DNA of 64,000 nucleotides from positions 19,186 through 83,185 of the forward strand of contig JAWPHD010011520.1 in NCBI GenBank assembly GCA_037043455.1. Reading direction: 5' to 3'. Origin of the DNA: Cyrtodaria siliqua (taxonomy: Eukaryota; Mollusca; Bivalvia; Adapedonta; Hiatellidae). Both the position numbers and the translations under genes were made by a program. Every line of letters begins with the position of its first letter. Position 1 is the first letter of the stretch. Below are positions 1 to 10,440 of the stretch, piece after piece. The notes beneath the pieces were generated by a model. That model was not told the origin of the DNA. It ran no database searches and saw only the letters and a list, made by a program, of their open reading frames with translations.

Positions 1-474
1 CTAAGTGTATGTACTGTAACATTGATATTACATGTACTACAACATCTGTGTCTACTGTATATAGAATAAGTTTAATCAAATATTGTTTGGCATATACCAT
101 ATGCAACACACGCAATGTATCGTATCATCTTAGTGAAATGATCGAGATCAGTCTCAGATGCTCGTTGTCTGATATAAGGCACATCTTCATCTCTGTTTTA
201 TTGAACGTGTTTTTAGTTTCTCTTCTATCGCAACCGATTGCTATGCCAGTTAACCACAGCTCTGATTTGTTTTGCATGATGGTCACTTACTAAACCTTCT
301 GCAAGTGACATTCAACTATGTATAAAAGAACTTGATAATCATACTTTCTAATGTTTTGCAAGAATTAAAATGCATTTTAAGGCACCTCGTATAATCTGAT
401 TAAAATCCAAAAACGTTTTCGGCTGGAGACACCTTAATACGCCGTTAATCGGAACTTAATATGATACGTACATA

Positions 475-1020
475 AGCGAGAAGAGAAAGCAAGTTATAGA
501 ATCTGTTGTAAGCTGGTAACCACTGAGGAAAGAAAACATGTTCTGGTTTATCTGTTTAAAGACAGACTTGGTTATGTCATCTATAAGCTCTGTTACAAAC
601 GTGTCATGAAGTGTCATGCTTTGCATGACATAATTTACCTATTTGTTGAGCAATTCTGTCACACGAGAGTCGTCTATGTAACGTAAGTTAAGTACCAGTA
701 CATCCTCAATATCGTCCTTGAGTATATTTTCTAATTCCTCTACTGTGTCACTCAAACTGTCTTACGAACATCTTTAACTTGTTCATGATGGAAAAGATCA
801 GAGTCATTTCATAGGCAGCGCCTGATGAATTATTGCAATAACTGAAATTAACAGATAACTCAGAACATATCTAGTTCAGAGATCATCCAATGTGGAAGCT
901 GCGATTTGTTAACAGCACCTACTGCACCTTCATCTTCTTTCACAATCTTATATGTCTGCTTGTGAGCTAGTTCATTGGGTATTTATGAGACAATACTAAT
1001 GAAGTTTGTCTCATACACCG
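475..1020 (-). pseudogene. Degraded coding remnant, unrecognised family
   Basis: Read on the minus strand, two stretches look protein-like. About 975-846 encodes a run beginning NELAHKQTYKIVKEDEG and ending PHWMISELDMF. About 763-475 encodes an acidic, helical-looking run starting DSLSDTVEELENILKDDIED and ending near SFLSGYQL. They are separated by stop codons and at least one frame change, and the second contains one in-frame TAG, so no intact gene is present. A further open stretch upstream (1,141-1,362, minus) may belong to the same relic. I do not recognise the protein; composition and length suggest a degraded multi-exon host gene rather than a transposase. The call rests only on non-random residue composition across the breaks. 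Confidence 0.3.
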
Positions 1021-1362
1021 AGATGACTAATTTTAAGATTTAAAGTGTAACTGAACAGTACTGCAATTGCAAACTTTTTGTTGCTCTTTATGATCGTCAT
1101 GTGCAATACTCAATGGTCTAAGGCATGCCTTGCTCACACTTTAATGTATGGTAATCACGTGATGAGTATTCCCTGATGCATGTATTTCAGAAAGGAATAT
1201 GCAGTGTCGTAATTGACATAAGGCCAATGGTCCATCTATAGTCCTCAAACAAGTCTCAGATTGTTGTAATGCCTCCATTTTAAATACGAAGGCTTCAACG
1301 CAAAATGCCATTATGATCTTCACATTGGGTTTCAGGCCAATTTCATTGTTTTTGCCCGGCAA

Positions 1363-2077
1363 CTATATAGTTTAAACACAGTTAACCCGTTAGCATAAAA
1401 TATCTTCGCGTTTAGGTTTTGTTTATTTGTTTTGTCTTGTAAATAACGTTCACCCAGTCAATGAATTTTAGGGTTTGTAAATATATTTTATATTGAACCG
1501 ACAGTTTCTGATAAGAAAATTAGTTTAGTACCATTCAGAAAGTCCAAAGGCTGGAGAAAATGTAGAGTAAATCCGAAGTAAAATTTGATTTAAACGTGTA
1601 AATCCCTTAACACATTAACCATAGAGTGCCTCTAAATAACTCTTTATTGCAATAATAACAAACAAATACTATGCCAAGAAAACTGAGTGAACAAATTCAA
1701 CATATTAATTAATTTCTTACAAACCACTATTAAACGAATTACACTTTTTACTATTTTCAACATGTTTTGGCGGCCATTTTGAAAATGGTAGCCATTTTGA
1801 ACTTAAATTATACCCAAATTGTATTTCAATACCCTTAGTCTATCATTTTCCGAAATTTGTTGTGATTGCCATAATATATGTTGTTAAAACCCGATACGCT
1901 CTATGTTAAAATCAGGCGACACATCGATAACACGCTCTATGAAATTGTTGAAACAAACACACATTTTAAAACATACAATTAAAAGAAACGGAGAATATAA
2001 AATGTAATAATATATATAGCAAAATAAATTGTACCAATAAAAGGATTACTATAGAAGGAGTACTCATTCAGAGGTTT
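1363..2077. other. Non-coding AT-rich stretch, nothing recognised
   Basis: No open frame of note on either strand. A short imperfect direct repeat (ggccattttgaaaatgg / gccattttgaac) lies near 1,770-1,800. Otherwise featureless AT-rich DNA. Confidence 0.5.
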
Positions 2078-2432
2078 TAAATAACCTTACTAAGTGTTTT
2101 ACAGGTTGATTATCGTATTCCAGGGCATAAATAACCTTACTAATTGTTTTACAGGTTGATTATCGTATTCCAGGGCATAAATAACCTTACTGAGTTTGTT
2201 TTACAGGTTGATTATCGTATTCCAGGGCATAAATAACCTTACTGAGTTTGTTTTACAGGTTGATTATCGTATTCCAGGGCATGAATAACCTTACTGAGTG
2301 TTTTACAGGTTGATTATCGTATTCCAGGGCATAAATAACCTTACTGAGTGTTTTACAGGTTGATTATCGTATTCCAGGGCATAAATAACCTTACTGAGTT
2401 TGTTTTACATGTTAATTATCGTATTTCAGGGC
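2078..2432. repeat. Minisatellite, ~50 bp unit, 7 copies
   Basis: Seven head-to-tail copies of a 48-52 bp unit, each containing ataaccttact, ttttacaggttgattatcg and tattccagggca. Units differ mainly by 'gagtttg' versus 'gagtg' before the ttttacagg block, which accounts for the length variation. The last unit is the most diverged (tacatgttaattatcg). High identity between internal units suggests recent amplification or homogenisation. Confidence 0.9.
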
Positions 2433-3256
2433 AACTACTCTTGACTGAATATACAACTGGCTTCGACGCAGTTACGTGAATGCTAGGACGCATGTGGATG
2501 TTACGAGGCAGGGCCAATTACGGCATGATCGCATCGGGATGAGAGTGTCTATAAGCGCTGAGGGAGAACTGCCCTGAAACCTTCAACTGATTTGGAGCGT
2601 CAAGGTGGTTTCTCTAACTTGTCGTTTTAGGGAGGAAAGAGATTTTATACCTTCAATTTTGATGCGCTTTTTACTAGAAGCAAGTTAAATGTTTTAGAAA
2701 TGAAGAAAAACATGTTTAATACATACCAGCCCGGTGTCTTTCATCAGTCATATATAGTAATTAACTGAATATTTTACCTAGGACTACTTCCGAAATGTCC
2801 CCATGGTACCCGGTCTAGCTCCAGATGGGTTCACTTTACAGAGAGAAAGTCGTCAAGGTAATGCACCTTAGCTGTTCAGTCGTTACGCGGAAACGTTCCT
2901 TCAAACTTCCTTAATAAAACAATCCAAATATTTACGCATAGTATGCTTACAAAACGTAAAGTAACAGTTGACGACGAAGTATTCGGAAGCATTATAACAA
3001 TTATCAGGAAGGCATAAACTTGACTAACTCATAAGAAACATTATTATCATGTATTAATCCATTTTATTTCAGTTTTGACTTTTCTATTGGCGAGCAAAAA
3101 TGCATAAAAATGCCGAGACGGTGCTGCTCACGTGATTTCAAAACAGGCTCATCAAGCGCATTTAAATGCGCGTTTGCACAAAAAGAAAGAAAAAGGAAAA
3201 AGACAGTTAGCTTACACGTTTTAAAGATTAAATAATTAAGTTGTAATGTAATATAT
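2433..3256. other. Non-coding, nothing recognised
   Basis: No supported gene or repeat family; the open frames on the minus strand have no recognisable domain. Confidence 0.4.
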
Positions 3257-3357
3257 AATTTAATTACCATGAGTTTTTCAATGCGGAAATTTCTATCCCT
3301 CGCGAAATCACGTCCGAATTAACAATCCCGTATTGAAAAACTCATGGTAATTAAACT
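3257..3357. repeat. Small foldback element with ~28 bp inverted arms
   Basis: The left arm at about 3,258-3,286 reads through accatgagtttttcaatgcgg, and the right arm at about 3,328-3,357 is its near-perfect reverse complement. About 40 bp of GC-richer loop separates them. It would form a strong hairpin and is probably a tiny inverted-repeat mobile element or its solo remnant. Confidence 0.75.
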
Positions 3358-3757
3358 CTATATACACCTTAATGGTAAATAATTAACTTCAGGTTTTAGA
3401 TGTTATGAGTCTGTTTAAACGATCTCATTTGTATGTCTTAAGTCATAACCCCAATTACGACGTTGCCATCCTTGTGTATCAGTTGATAACATGTGGAGTA
3501 AAATATTTGTATTCAGTGAGATAAAATTAAATAACCGTCACTTGAATAACGGGGTATGTTACTAAAATCTAGCACGATTCAAATAAGTTAGCCATACTCT
3601 ACTTTTATTGAGCGGTGTCACACAAAACGACTGGACACAAAAAGCAAAGTCGTTAAAATCATGATTTAAAGGTACAACATATGATGATGGAAAAGTGCAT
3701 AGAGTAGTCATCAAACAATAGCATACACGTTTTAGTTCGATATGTTCGTTCTTGATG

Positions 3758-3905
3758 AAGCGCTGTGGTCTAGTGGTAGAGCGCTGGACCAATGATCCAA
3801 AAGTCTTGGGTTCGATTCCCGTCATTGCCATATGCGATGTGTCCCTGAGCAAGACACTTTATTGCTTAGTACTGATTCTACCCAGGAAGACATCGAGAGT
3901 GATTC
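3758..3905 (+). mobile_element. tRNA-derived SINE
   Basis: The head resembles a tRNA, with an A-box-like tggtctagtggtagagcgc near 3,769 and a B-box-like gggttcgattcccg near 3,808. The acceptor strands do not pair, so it is not a functional tRNA. It is followed by cctgagcaagacactttatt, a segment I recall in the body of many invertebrate tRNA SINEs. A short tail follows to about 3,905. Confidence 0.65.
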
Positions 3906-4429
3906 AAATAATTTCATATAGCTTTCGTTACAATATATGTAAAATAAATACGTTTAAACTAAACTGTGTTGGTACGTCGTAAAACCCAATTTAATCGCTA
4001 TTAAAGACATCAAACACGTTTGTACATGTCTTTTCCGCAGAACATAAAAGGTACGGTTTTTATACATGGTTCAGTAGATGTCGCTTCATAAGAAACTGAA
4101 TCAGATGCCATTTAAACTACTTAATTCAAATTCATCGTATTATAAAACGTACTGGATCTCGATACTATACATCAATGTATGATTAAAGAGATACAAGGCA
4201 ATATTGAAGTGTTGTTTATCTTGTATTAAAATTAGCGTCTCTGTGTATTTATCCAGTACAATGCTCACTGTAAACCTGCTTGCATATATTTAAATATATT
4301 TTTTGAGTATAGAATTTTTCCTCGTTATTCTACCATAGGGTTGAATATAATTATTATTGATGACATGTAACCAACAGTAGTGTTCTTGTATGTAACATTA
4401 ATGATTGAACAATTACAATTTATGAAAAA

Positions 4430-4497
4430 AAAACTAACGGGACGCCACGAATTTACAAAAATCAAGATTGCCGTATGTCCCCTTAAAAAGTAAAATA
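4430..4497 (-). mobile_element. MITE relic (family 1 terminal half)
   Basis: On the minus strand this reads like the left end of the MITE at 30,917-31,193: AAGGGGACATACGGCAATC, then gtaaattcgtggcgtcccgtta. Related minus-strand relics occur at 5,893-5,945, 6,605-6,660 and 7,765-7,817 inside the two duplication units. Confidence 0.6.
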
Positions 4498-6025
4498 AAC
4501 CGCATTCCGCAGTACTCAGCGTATTAACTAGTTTATCATGATATCAGATATACTATGTTCATGAATGGAATGTAGCGTGTCTTTGTATTCTGTATAAGTC
4601 ATACAAAATAGCTTACGTTCAGTCAATGAGTAGGATGTTAACTTATGTTTTTTTCTTTTACATCACGCAATCAGCTTCCGTCATGTGTCAACGTGGCGTT
4701 TATAATTTATTTGTAATACTGTGTCATCTTTAATGACTTTATGCCATGAGTTTGGTCAGATTGTTATACTATTATAGTTCACGCATCCTGTTCCTACTAA
4801 ATATTTGTATAATGTCATCATGATTATCTAACTTGAAAGTGTCACATACACGGTCTGGACACCTGCATAAAAGAGTGAGGTCATTTAGTGAGACAGTTTT
4901 ATTGTTCAAAGATCATATGTACCATTTAGATCAATCACTCTGTCCTCATCTTCGCAATGTCATCATGTTAAATCTGATTTAAAAAAAATATTACATGTAA
5001 TATATACCTCATTAATGTCAGCGTGATCATATATTTTACACAGGTTTTGATTGATGTACACTCAAATATAATCAATTTATGTACAACGTAGGGGTTTTGT
5101 TTCATAGACATATTTGTACTGGCCATACTAACAAAACTTTTTTAACAATTCCTAACAATTTGAAAAAATGAAGTTCAAAATAGTATGGTTTGGGTTCTTC
5201 TTGTCAAGCACTTTAAACAACTTCTGCGACCCAAAAAAGAAGCGACTTTTGTTGAATTAAAATAATACCCCTTCAACAACTCTTCCTTTTGATCGGTGTC
5301 CATGTTGGTTCAATATTCGAATGAAGTCTTCCAGTAAAGAACTACGTCCTATATTGAATGATGTCATACCAAAATATATTCCTAAAAGAAACGTCCAATC
5401 AATTCAAAGTAAAAAGCGCGCGAAAAAAAGCTAAAAAAGTCTAATAAAAAAATGGCGGGGAAAAAAATGGCAGGAAAAAATGGCGGGAGAGGGTGAGGGT
5501 TTTTGAATGCTTAGTTTTACCCTACTATCTGATACTGTTGGACAGCAGAATGGTCACATAGAAACATGATAGTCTGGTGAAAAAATTACACAGATTGTCT
5601 AACTATTTCTAAAGGCATCACAAGCATCAAACATCACAAATATCATGTTGATTTATTAATCCAGTATCATTATCAATGAACATCAATTTGAAGTTTTTCA
5701 GAATGTCTTCATTAGCCTGCCTTAGATTTAGATATATTACTGTTGCAAATTAATCAACAATTGGTAATAGCTTAAAATAATTTACTTTGAACTTATCAAT
5801 TAACTAACACTATCATACTTATCTCACCTGATTTTAAAACTATTTTACTTTTCTTTTAATTACTCACACAGCACAGAAGTTCTGTAGAAAAAGTAATGGG
5901 ACGCCGTGACATTAAAATAAATCACGATTGCCGTGTGTTCCTTTAAAGTTTAAATAATTGTGGAAGAGAATATCTACCATATGCTTTCATTTCTGTTTTT
6001 TTTCTGTTTCTGACGTGGTCAACAG

Positions 6026-6169
6026 CTGCAAACCAGTTCCTGGCATGATACACTGGAGGATTATGGGTTATCACTCGAGACATCAGAAAGTGTTGATGGA
6101 ATCCTTCAATCTGTGAATGTCAAGCCTGAGGACACAGGCACTTCAAAACCATATAAGGCGCATGTTTAG
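6026..6169 (+). CDS. Small terminal exon, 47 residues, unknown gene (copy 1)
   Basis: A long polypyrimidine tract (ttctgttttttttctgtttc) and acag immediately before 6,026 make a strong splice acceptor. From there one frame runs 47 codons to TAG at 6,167-6,169: it starts LQTSSWHDTLEDYG, passes SVDGILQSVNVKPED and ends SKPYKAHV. The length is a multiple of three, so the acceptor would be phase 0. The same exon recurs at 7,899 with a 4-base insertion that destroys the end of the frame, so this copy is probably the ancestral reading. Upstream exons should lie on the plus strand before 4.1 kb, but I could not identify them. I do not recognise the protein; the tail is polar and acidic. A competing open frame (CKPVPGMIHWRIMGYHSRH) is judged a shadow because it is cut short in copy 1. 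Confidence 0.45.
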   Translation: MQTSSWHDTLEDYGLSLETSESVDGILQSVNVKPEDTGTSKPYKAHV

Positions 6170-6278
6170 CTATATTTTCACTGTCACACATGGGTCTGTA
6201 GCTGTCAAAATAAATTATAAACAAAAATATAAACATTCTAGGTTTTCCTTTAACATTATTTATATTATAATTCAGCAT

Positions 6279-8142
6279 ATTATAAAACGTACTGGATATA
6301 AATACTATACATCAATGTATGATTAAAGAAATACAGGGCAATACCGAAGTTTTTTTTTTTAATCTAGTATTACAATAAGCGTCTCTGTATATTTATCCAG
6401 TATCATGCTAACTTTAAACATGTTTGTATATATTTAAATACATTTATTGAGTGTACAATTGTTCCTCGTTATTCTACCATAGGGTTGTATATAATTATTA
6501 TTGATGCAATGTAATCAACAGTTAGTAATATGAGAAACAAATTTCTATATACTGTTCTTGTAATTAACGTTAATCATTGAACAATTACAATTTATGAAGA
6601 AAAACTAACGTAACGCCACGAGTTTACAAAAATCAATATTTCCGTATGTCCCTTTAAAAAGTAATATAAACCGCATTCCGCAGTACTCAGCGTATTAACT
6701 AGTGTATCATGATATCAGATATACTATGTTCATGAATAGAATGTAGCGTGTCTTTGAATTCTGTATAAGTCATACAAAATAGCTTACGTTCAGTCAATGA
6801 GTAGGATGTTAACTTATGTTTTTTCTTTTACATCACGCAATCAGCTTCCGTCATGTGTCAAAGTGGCATTTAGAATTTATCTGTAATACTGTGTCATCTT
6901 TTATGACTTTATGCCATGAGTTTGGTCAGATTGTTATACTATTATAGTTCACGCATCCTGTTCCTACTAAATATTTTTATAATGTCACCATGATTATCTA
7001 ACTTGAAAATGTCACATACACGGTCTGGACACCTGCATAAAAGAGTGAGGTCATGTAGTGAGACAGTTTTATTGTTCAAAGATCACATGTACCATTTAGA
7101 TCAATCACTCTGTCCTCATCTTCGCATTATCGTCATGTTAAATCTGATTTAAAAAAAATGTTACATGTAATAGATACCTCATTAATTGTCAGCGTGATCA
7201 TATATTTTACACAGGTTTTGATTGATATACACTCAAATATAATCACGTTATGTACAATGTAGGTGTTTTGTTTCAAAGACATATTGGTACTGGCCATACT
7301 AACAAAACGTTAATGACAATTCCTAACAATTTGAAAAAATGAAGTTCAAAACAAGAGGGTTGGGGTTCTTCTTGTCAAGCACTTTAAACATTTTCTGCGA
7401 TCCCGAAAATGAAGCGACTTTTTTTTGATTAAAATAATATCCCTTCAACAACATTTCATTTTGATCGGTGTCCATGTTGGTTCAATATTCGAATAAAGTC
7501 TCCCAGTAAAGAACTACGTCCTATATTGAATGATATCATACCAAAATATATTCCTAAAAGAAACGTTTTTCAGAATGTCTTCATTAGCCTGCCTTAGATT
7601 TAGATATATTACTGTTGCAAATTAATCAGCAATTGGTAATAGCTTAAAATAATTTACTTTGAACTATTCAATTAACTAACACTATCATACTTATCTCACC
7701 TGATTTTAAAACTTATTTTACTTTTCTTTTAATTACTCACACAGCACAGAAGTTCTGTAGAAAAAGTAATGGGACGCCGTGACATTAAAATAAATCACGA
7801 TTGCCGTGTGTTCCTTTAAAGTTTAAATAATTGTGGAAGAGAATATCTACCATATGCTTTCATTTCTGTTTTTTTTCTGTTTCTGACGTGGTCAACAGCT
7901 GCAAACCAGTTCCTGGCATGATACACTGGAGGATTATGGGTTATCACTCGAGACATCAGAAAGTGTTGATGGAATCCTTCAATCTGTGGGTGAATGTCAA
8001 GCCTGAGGCCACAGGCACTTCAAAACCATATAAAGCAGAGGTTTAGCTATATTTTTACTGTCACACATGGGTCTGTAGCTGTCAAAATAAATTATAAACA
8101 AAATAATAAACATTCTAGGTTTTCCTTTAACATTATTTATAT
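6279..8142 (+). repeat. Tandem duplication unit 2 (~1.9 kb)
   Basis: The second copy of the unit starting at 4,139, shorter by ~300 bp at 7,565. Collinearity ends near 8,142, after the shared 3' sequence ggttttcctttaacattatt. Confidence 0.85.
7899..8006 (+). pseudogene. Second copy of the small terminal exon, frameshifted
   Basis: It has the same splice acceptor and the same first 30 codons as the exon at 6,026, but four extra bases (gggt) follow the codons for LQSV. The frame then reads GECQA and stops at 8,004-8,006, losing the KPED..PYKA tail. Further substitutions are present downstream (gaggcc versus gaggac). It could still serve as an alternative last exon with a shortened tail, but loss of the conserved end suggests decay. 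Confidence 0.5.
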
Positions 8143-8314
8143 GGCAATTAATAGATAGATAGTCCTTATCAAGAATTGGTCTGATAGGTTTCCATGTAGA
8201 GACATCCTTAAAAAATAATTGGTTTGCTGTGCTCCGACCCAAAATGTTTTTAGTGGGATGTAGGATTACAAAAAATACCGAATCTTCTTTCACAGTGGTG
8301 AAAGCGATTTCCAA
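8140..8314 (-). pseudogene. Possible LTR-retrotransposon protease fragment
   Basis: The minus-strand frame reads MEIAFTTVKEDSVFFVIL, then NILGRSTANQLFF and WKPIRPILD. A 'FFVI..(x)..NILGRSTANEL'-like arrangement resembles the end of the retropepsin region in Gypsy-type polyproteins (hydrophobic strand followed by an ILGR-type motif). No other domain of such an element is visible nearby, so this would be a fossil fragment. The assignment rests on a single motif. Confidence 0.25.
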
Positions 8315-8744
8315 AAAACGTAAGTGTCCTTTCGGTATTATACATACAATCTGTTTTAGCCAGAGACGTAATAAACCTTCTTAAATCACTGGTTCTATTT
8401 TGTTATGTGTACAGTGTAGATTGATTTATATTAATGTAATAAAAAAATATATATATGCACCTGCCAACTGATATTGGTGCTTTCCTTTTTGAGATTGAGC
8501 CAGTGATTCATCTCAGATCCTAAAAAGACTCGTGTTTTGTGGTAGAGTAGTTCTCCTGTCTTGCTTCTTCTTTTTATCTCATATAAAGTGTTCTTTGTCT
8601 TTTAAACTTCCTTTCGTGGAGGCGACAAAGCTGCCATTATTGGTTTACGACCTAGTTACCTATGCATACATTATTAAAATTACGTGATGTCCGGAATTTT
8701 CCGGAAAGCGATCATGCATATTCGTGAATAGCCGTAACATTTGT

Positions 8745-8876
8745 ATTTCTTAAAAGACTGTCTTAAATAGGCACACTTAGGGTACCATCTTGCAGGTTCT
8801 ATCCAGGGACTGTCTCCATACAGCCAGTTCTTAAGACCACCATTACAGAAAAAGCAACGAACGCAATCTTGGAAGC
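8745..8876 (-). pseudogene. IAP locus A: second half of a BIR domain, His ligand lost
   Basis: After an acceptor-like AAAG, the minus strand reads [19 protein letters not shown], then [20 protein letters not shown]. This matches the second BIR exon of locus B (28,321 downward) almost residue for residue, including CxxC and the last Cys. The zinc-binding His of the BIR signature (C-x2-C-x16-H-x6-C) is replaced by Pro (codon CCT at the position of B's CAT). The finger could not fold normally, so this is a pseudogene exon. Its first half lies at 10,052-10,221 and is frameshifted. No RING exon was found for this locus. Confidence 0.8.
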
Positions 8877-8889
8877 CTTTATTACAAAT

Positions 8890-10045
8890 AAGACTGTATT
8901 ATTTGGTAAGTATTCAAATCTCAATTTAACTCGATGTGTGCTCTTATCTGATTGTGGGATCATGTTTGGTGATGTCAAGAACGTATTTATCCATAGAGTA
9001 ATGATCCATTGAGAACATAATATTGTTCATGATATATGCATAGACGAGAAGCACTTACTATAAGTATTAAACGGCAGTAGTCCAGATGTAGAATGTATCA
9101 CCTGTTCTGCATGTACGTTGTATCGTAGGTCGGTACATATCAGAAAAAATCAAAATGGATAAAGTAGGATAGTTCTTTAAAACAATTATGTTTTATCATC
9201 CGTTCGTATAAATGAATAGGTGTTGTAGGCCAAAAGGCTATAATGGAGGCCTACGGGAAACGCAATAGTGGTATATGACCTGCACGTGTGTGTATATAAG
9301 AAGGGAAACAATCATCGTTTTAAATATGAACTGAATATAACTTGAATTATCCCCCACTCTTTAATATGATTGGCATATTGTTGTGGCAACAAAAGAAATA
9401 GACAAACAAACAATTTTTCCATCTTAGCATTGGTTGGATTTAATTGTAATAGAATGTGTTAATGTGTCTTTATTATGGTATACGCTAGCCAAATATAAAT
9501 CATTTTACTACAGTGAGACATAAAACTTAGATAAATATAGAAACTTGTTAGTTTCTTTCTTGTATGAATATTTATTTGGCTGGCATGTACTATGTATACT
9601 TTGTTTCATAGATATATGACTATTTATTACAATTGTTAATTATTGTACGGTACTACGGGGGATGATTCTCCGACCCCCATGTACCTATGACGGGGAAAAT
9701 AAATGGACCGTCTTTATTTTTAAAGATGGCCGAATAAAAAGAAACAAACAACTTCTCCAGTCAGTTTTATCCCTCGGGAAACCCATTGCCGAGCTCAGTC
9801 GTCTTTCCGACAAACATCAGTGAGACACTCATCGCCATGTTTTAATTCATTTCAATGGAGGTTTGGAACTTCCCAAAACATCTCAGGTGAGGAAGATTAC
9901 CTCGCGGAGAAGTTCTGTCCTGAGGTGGGGTGGGTGGTGGATGGTGTGTGGGGAACGGCTTGTTATGTGACATATGCCTTATTAATTTTAGGAATAAGAA
10001 ATTAAATCTAACACTTATAACATTTTAATGTTATAAAATGTGCTT
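8890..10045. other. Intron-like spacer of IAP relic A
   Basis: Non-coding DNA between the two BIR half-exons. A plus-strand open frame at 9,820-10,005 has no recognisable domain and probably arose by chance. Confidence 0.4.
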
Positions 10046-10051
10046 AGTTAC

Positions 10052-10221
10052 TTGCATAATAAAAACCAGCTTCAGATAGTTGCTCTGGGGTTTGAATATG
10101 GTGCGATGACAACATTCTGACCGTTTTATAGCTTTTATAGCATAGTCTGGATGTTTAGTATGATCAAAACGTATGCCCGATGAACTAGTTATTTGAATAT
10201 GAACACTATTAGCAGTATAGA
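10052..10221 (-). pseudogene. IAP locus A: first half of a BIR domain, frameshifted
   Basis: The minus strand reads SSGIRFDHTKHPDYAIKA, parallel to SSINYDSAKHPDYAIKAT of locus B. After a single-base frame change it continues SSHHIQTPEQLSEAGFYYA. It ends at a donor-like GTAACT (10,046-10,051) where locus B has GTAAGG. The frame break and the lost His in the partner exon make locus A a dead IAP paralogue. A MITE copy begins immediately upstream (10,215 onward) and may have removed the rest of the exon. Confidence 0.8.
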
Positions 10222-10440
10222 GACACAGCTAAACAGCTCTTTTATTGAAAGTTCTGAAACACTTGCAAAAATGTGAAAGAATTATCAAAATCGGACGATA
10301 AACAAAAAATAAATATGATCATTTGAAGGTTGTACTAAAATTTATATGGGAGCCGCCATTTTGAAAACTTTGACATCATAATTACATATGACCATATAAG
10401 GAATATTGATAAATATCATTTAAAGCAAAGCAAATCACTG
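10212..10440 (+). mobile_element. TTAA-type foldback element, family 2, single arm
   Basis: It matches the left arm of the complete element at 23,178-23,666: gagacacagctaaacagctc, then ttctgaaacacttgcaaaaa, atcaaaatcggacgataaac, gggagccgccattttgaaaa, and gaatattgataaatatcatt. Only one arm is present. Confidence 0.75.

Larger units (their letters stand above)
4139..6278 (+). repeat. Tandem duplication unit 1 (~2.1 kb)
   Basis: From tattataaaacgtactgga at 4,139 this unit is collinear with 6,279-8,142, at high but imperfect identity. Unit 1 carries about 300 bp (5,395-5,692) that is absent from unit 2; flanking bases aaacgt and gtttttca are adjacent in unit 2. The extra block contains short runs of atggcggg/atggcagg. 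Each unit holds two minus-strand relics of a TTAA-type MITE and one short terminal exon. Confidence 0.85.

Noticed and set aside
3762..3835. Possible functional tRNA gene (A and B boxes in tRNA spacing)
   Set aside because: The acceptor strands do not pair, and the sequence continues into a SINE body (gagcaagacactt). Treated as a tRNA-derived SINE.
7831..8046. 71-codon frame with CKPVPGMIHWRIMGYHSRH
   Set aside because: The equivalent frame in duplication unit 1 stops early, whereas another frame from the same acceptor is fully open there; judged a shadow.
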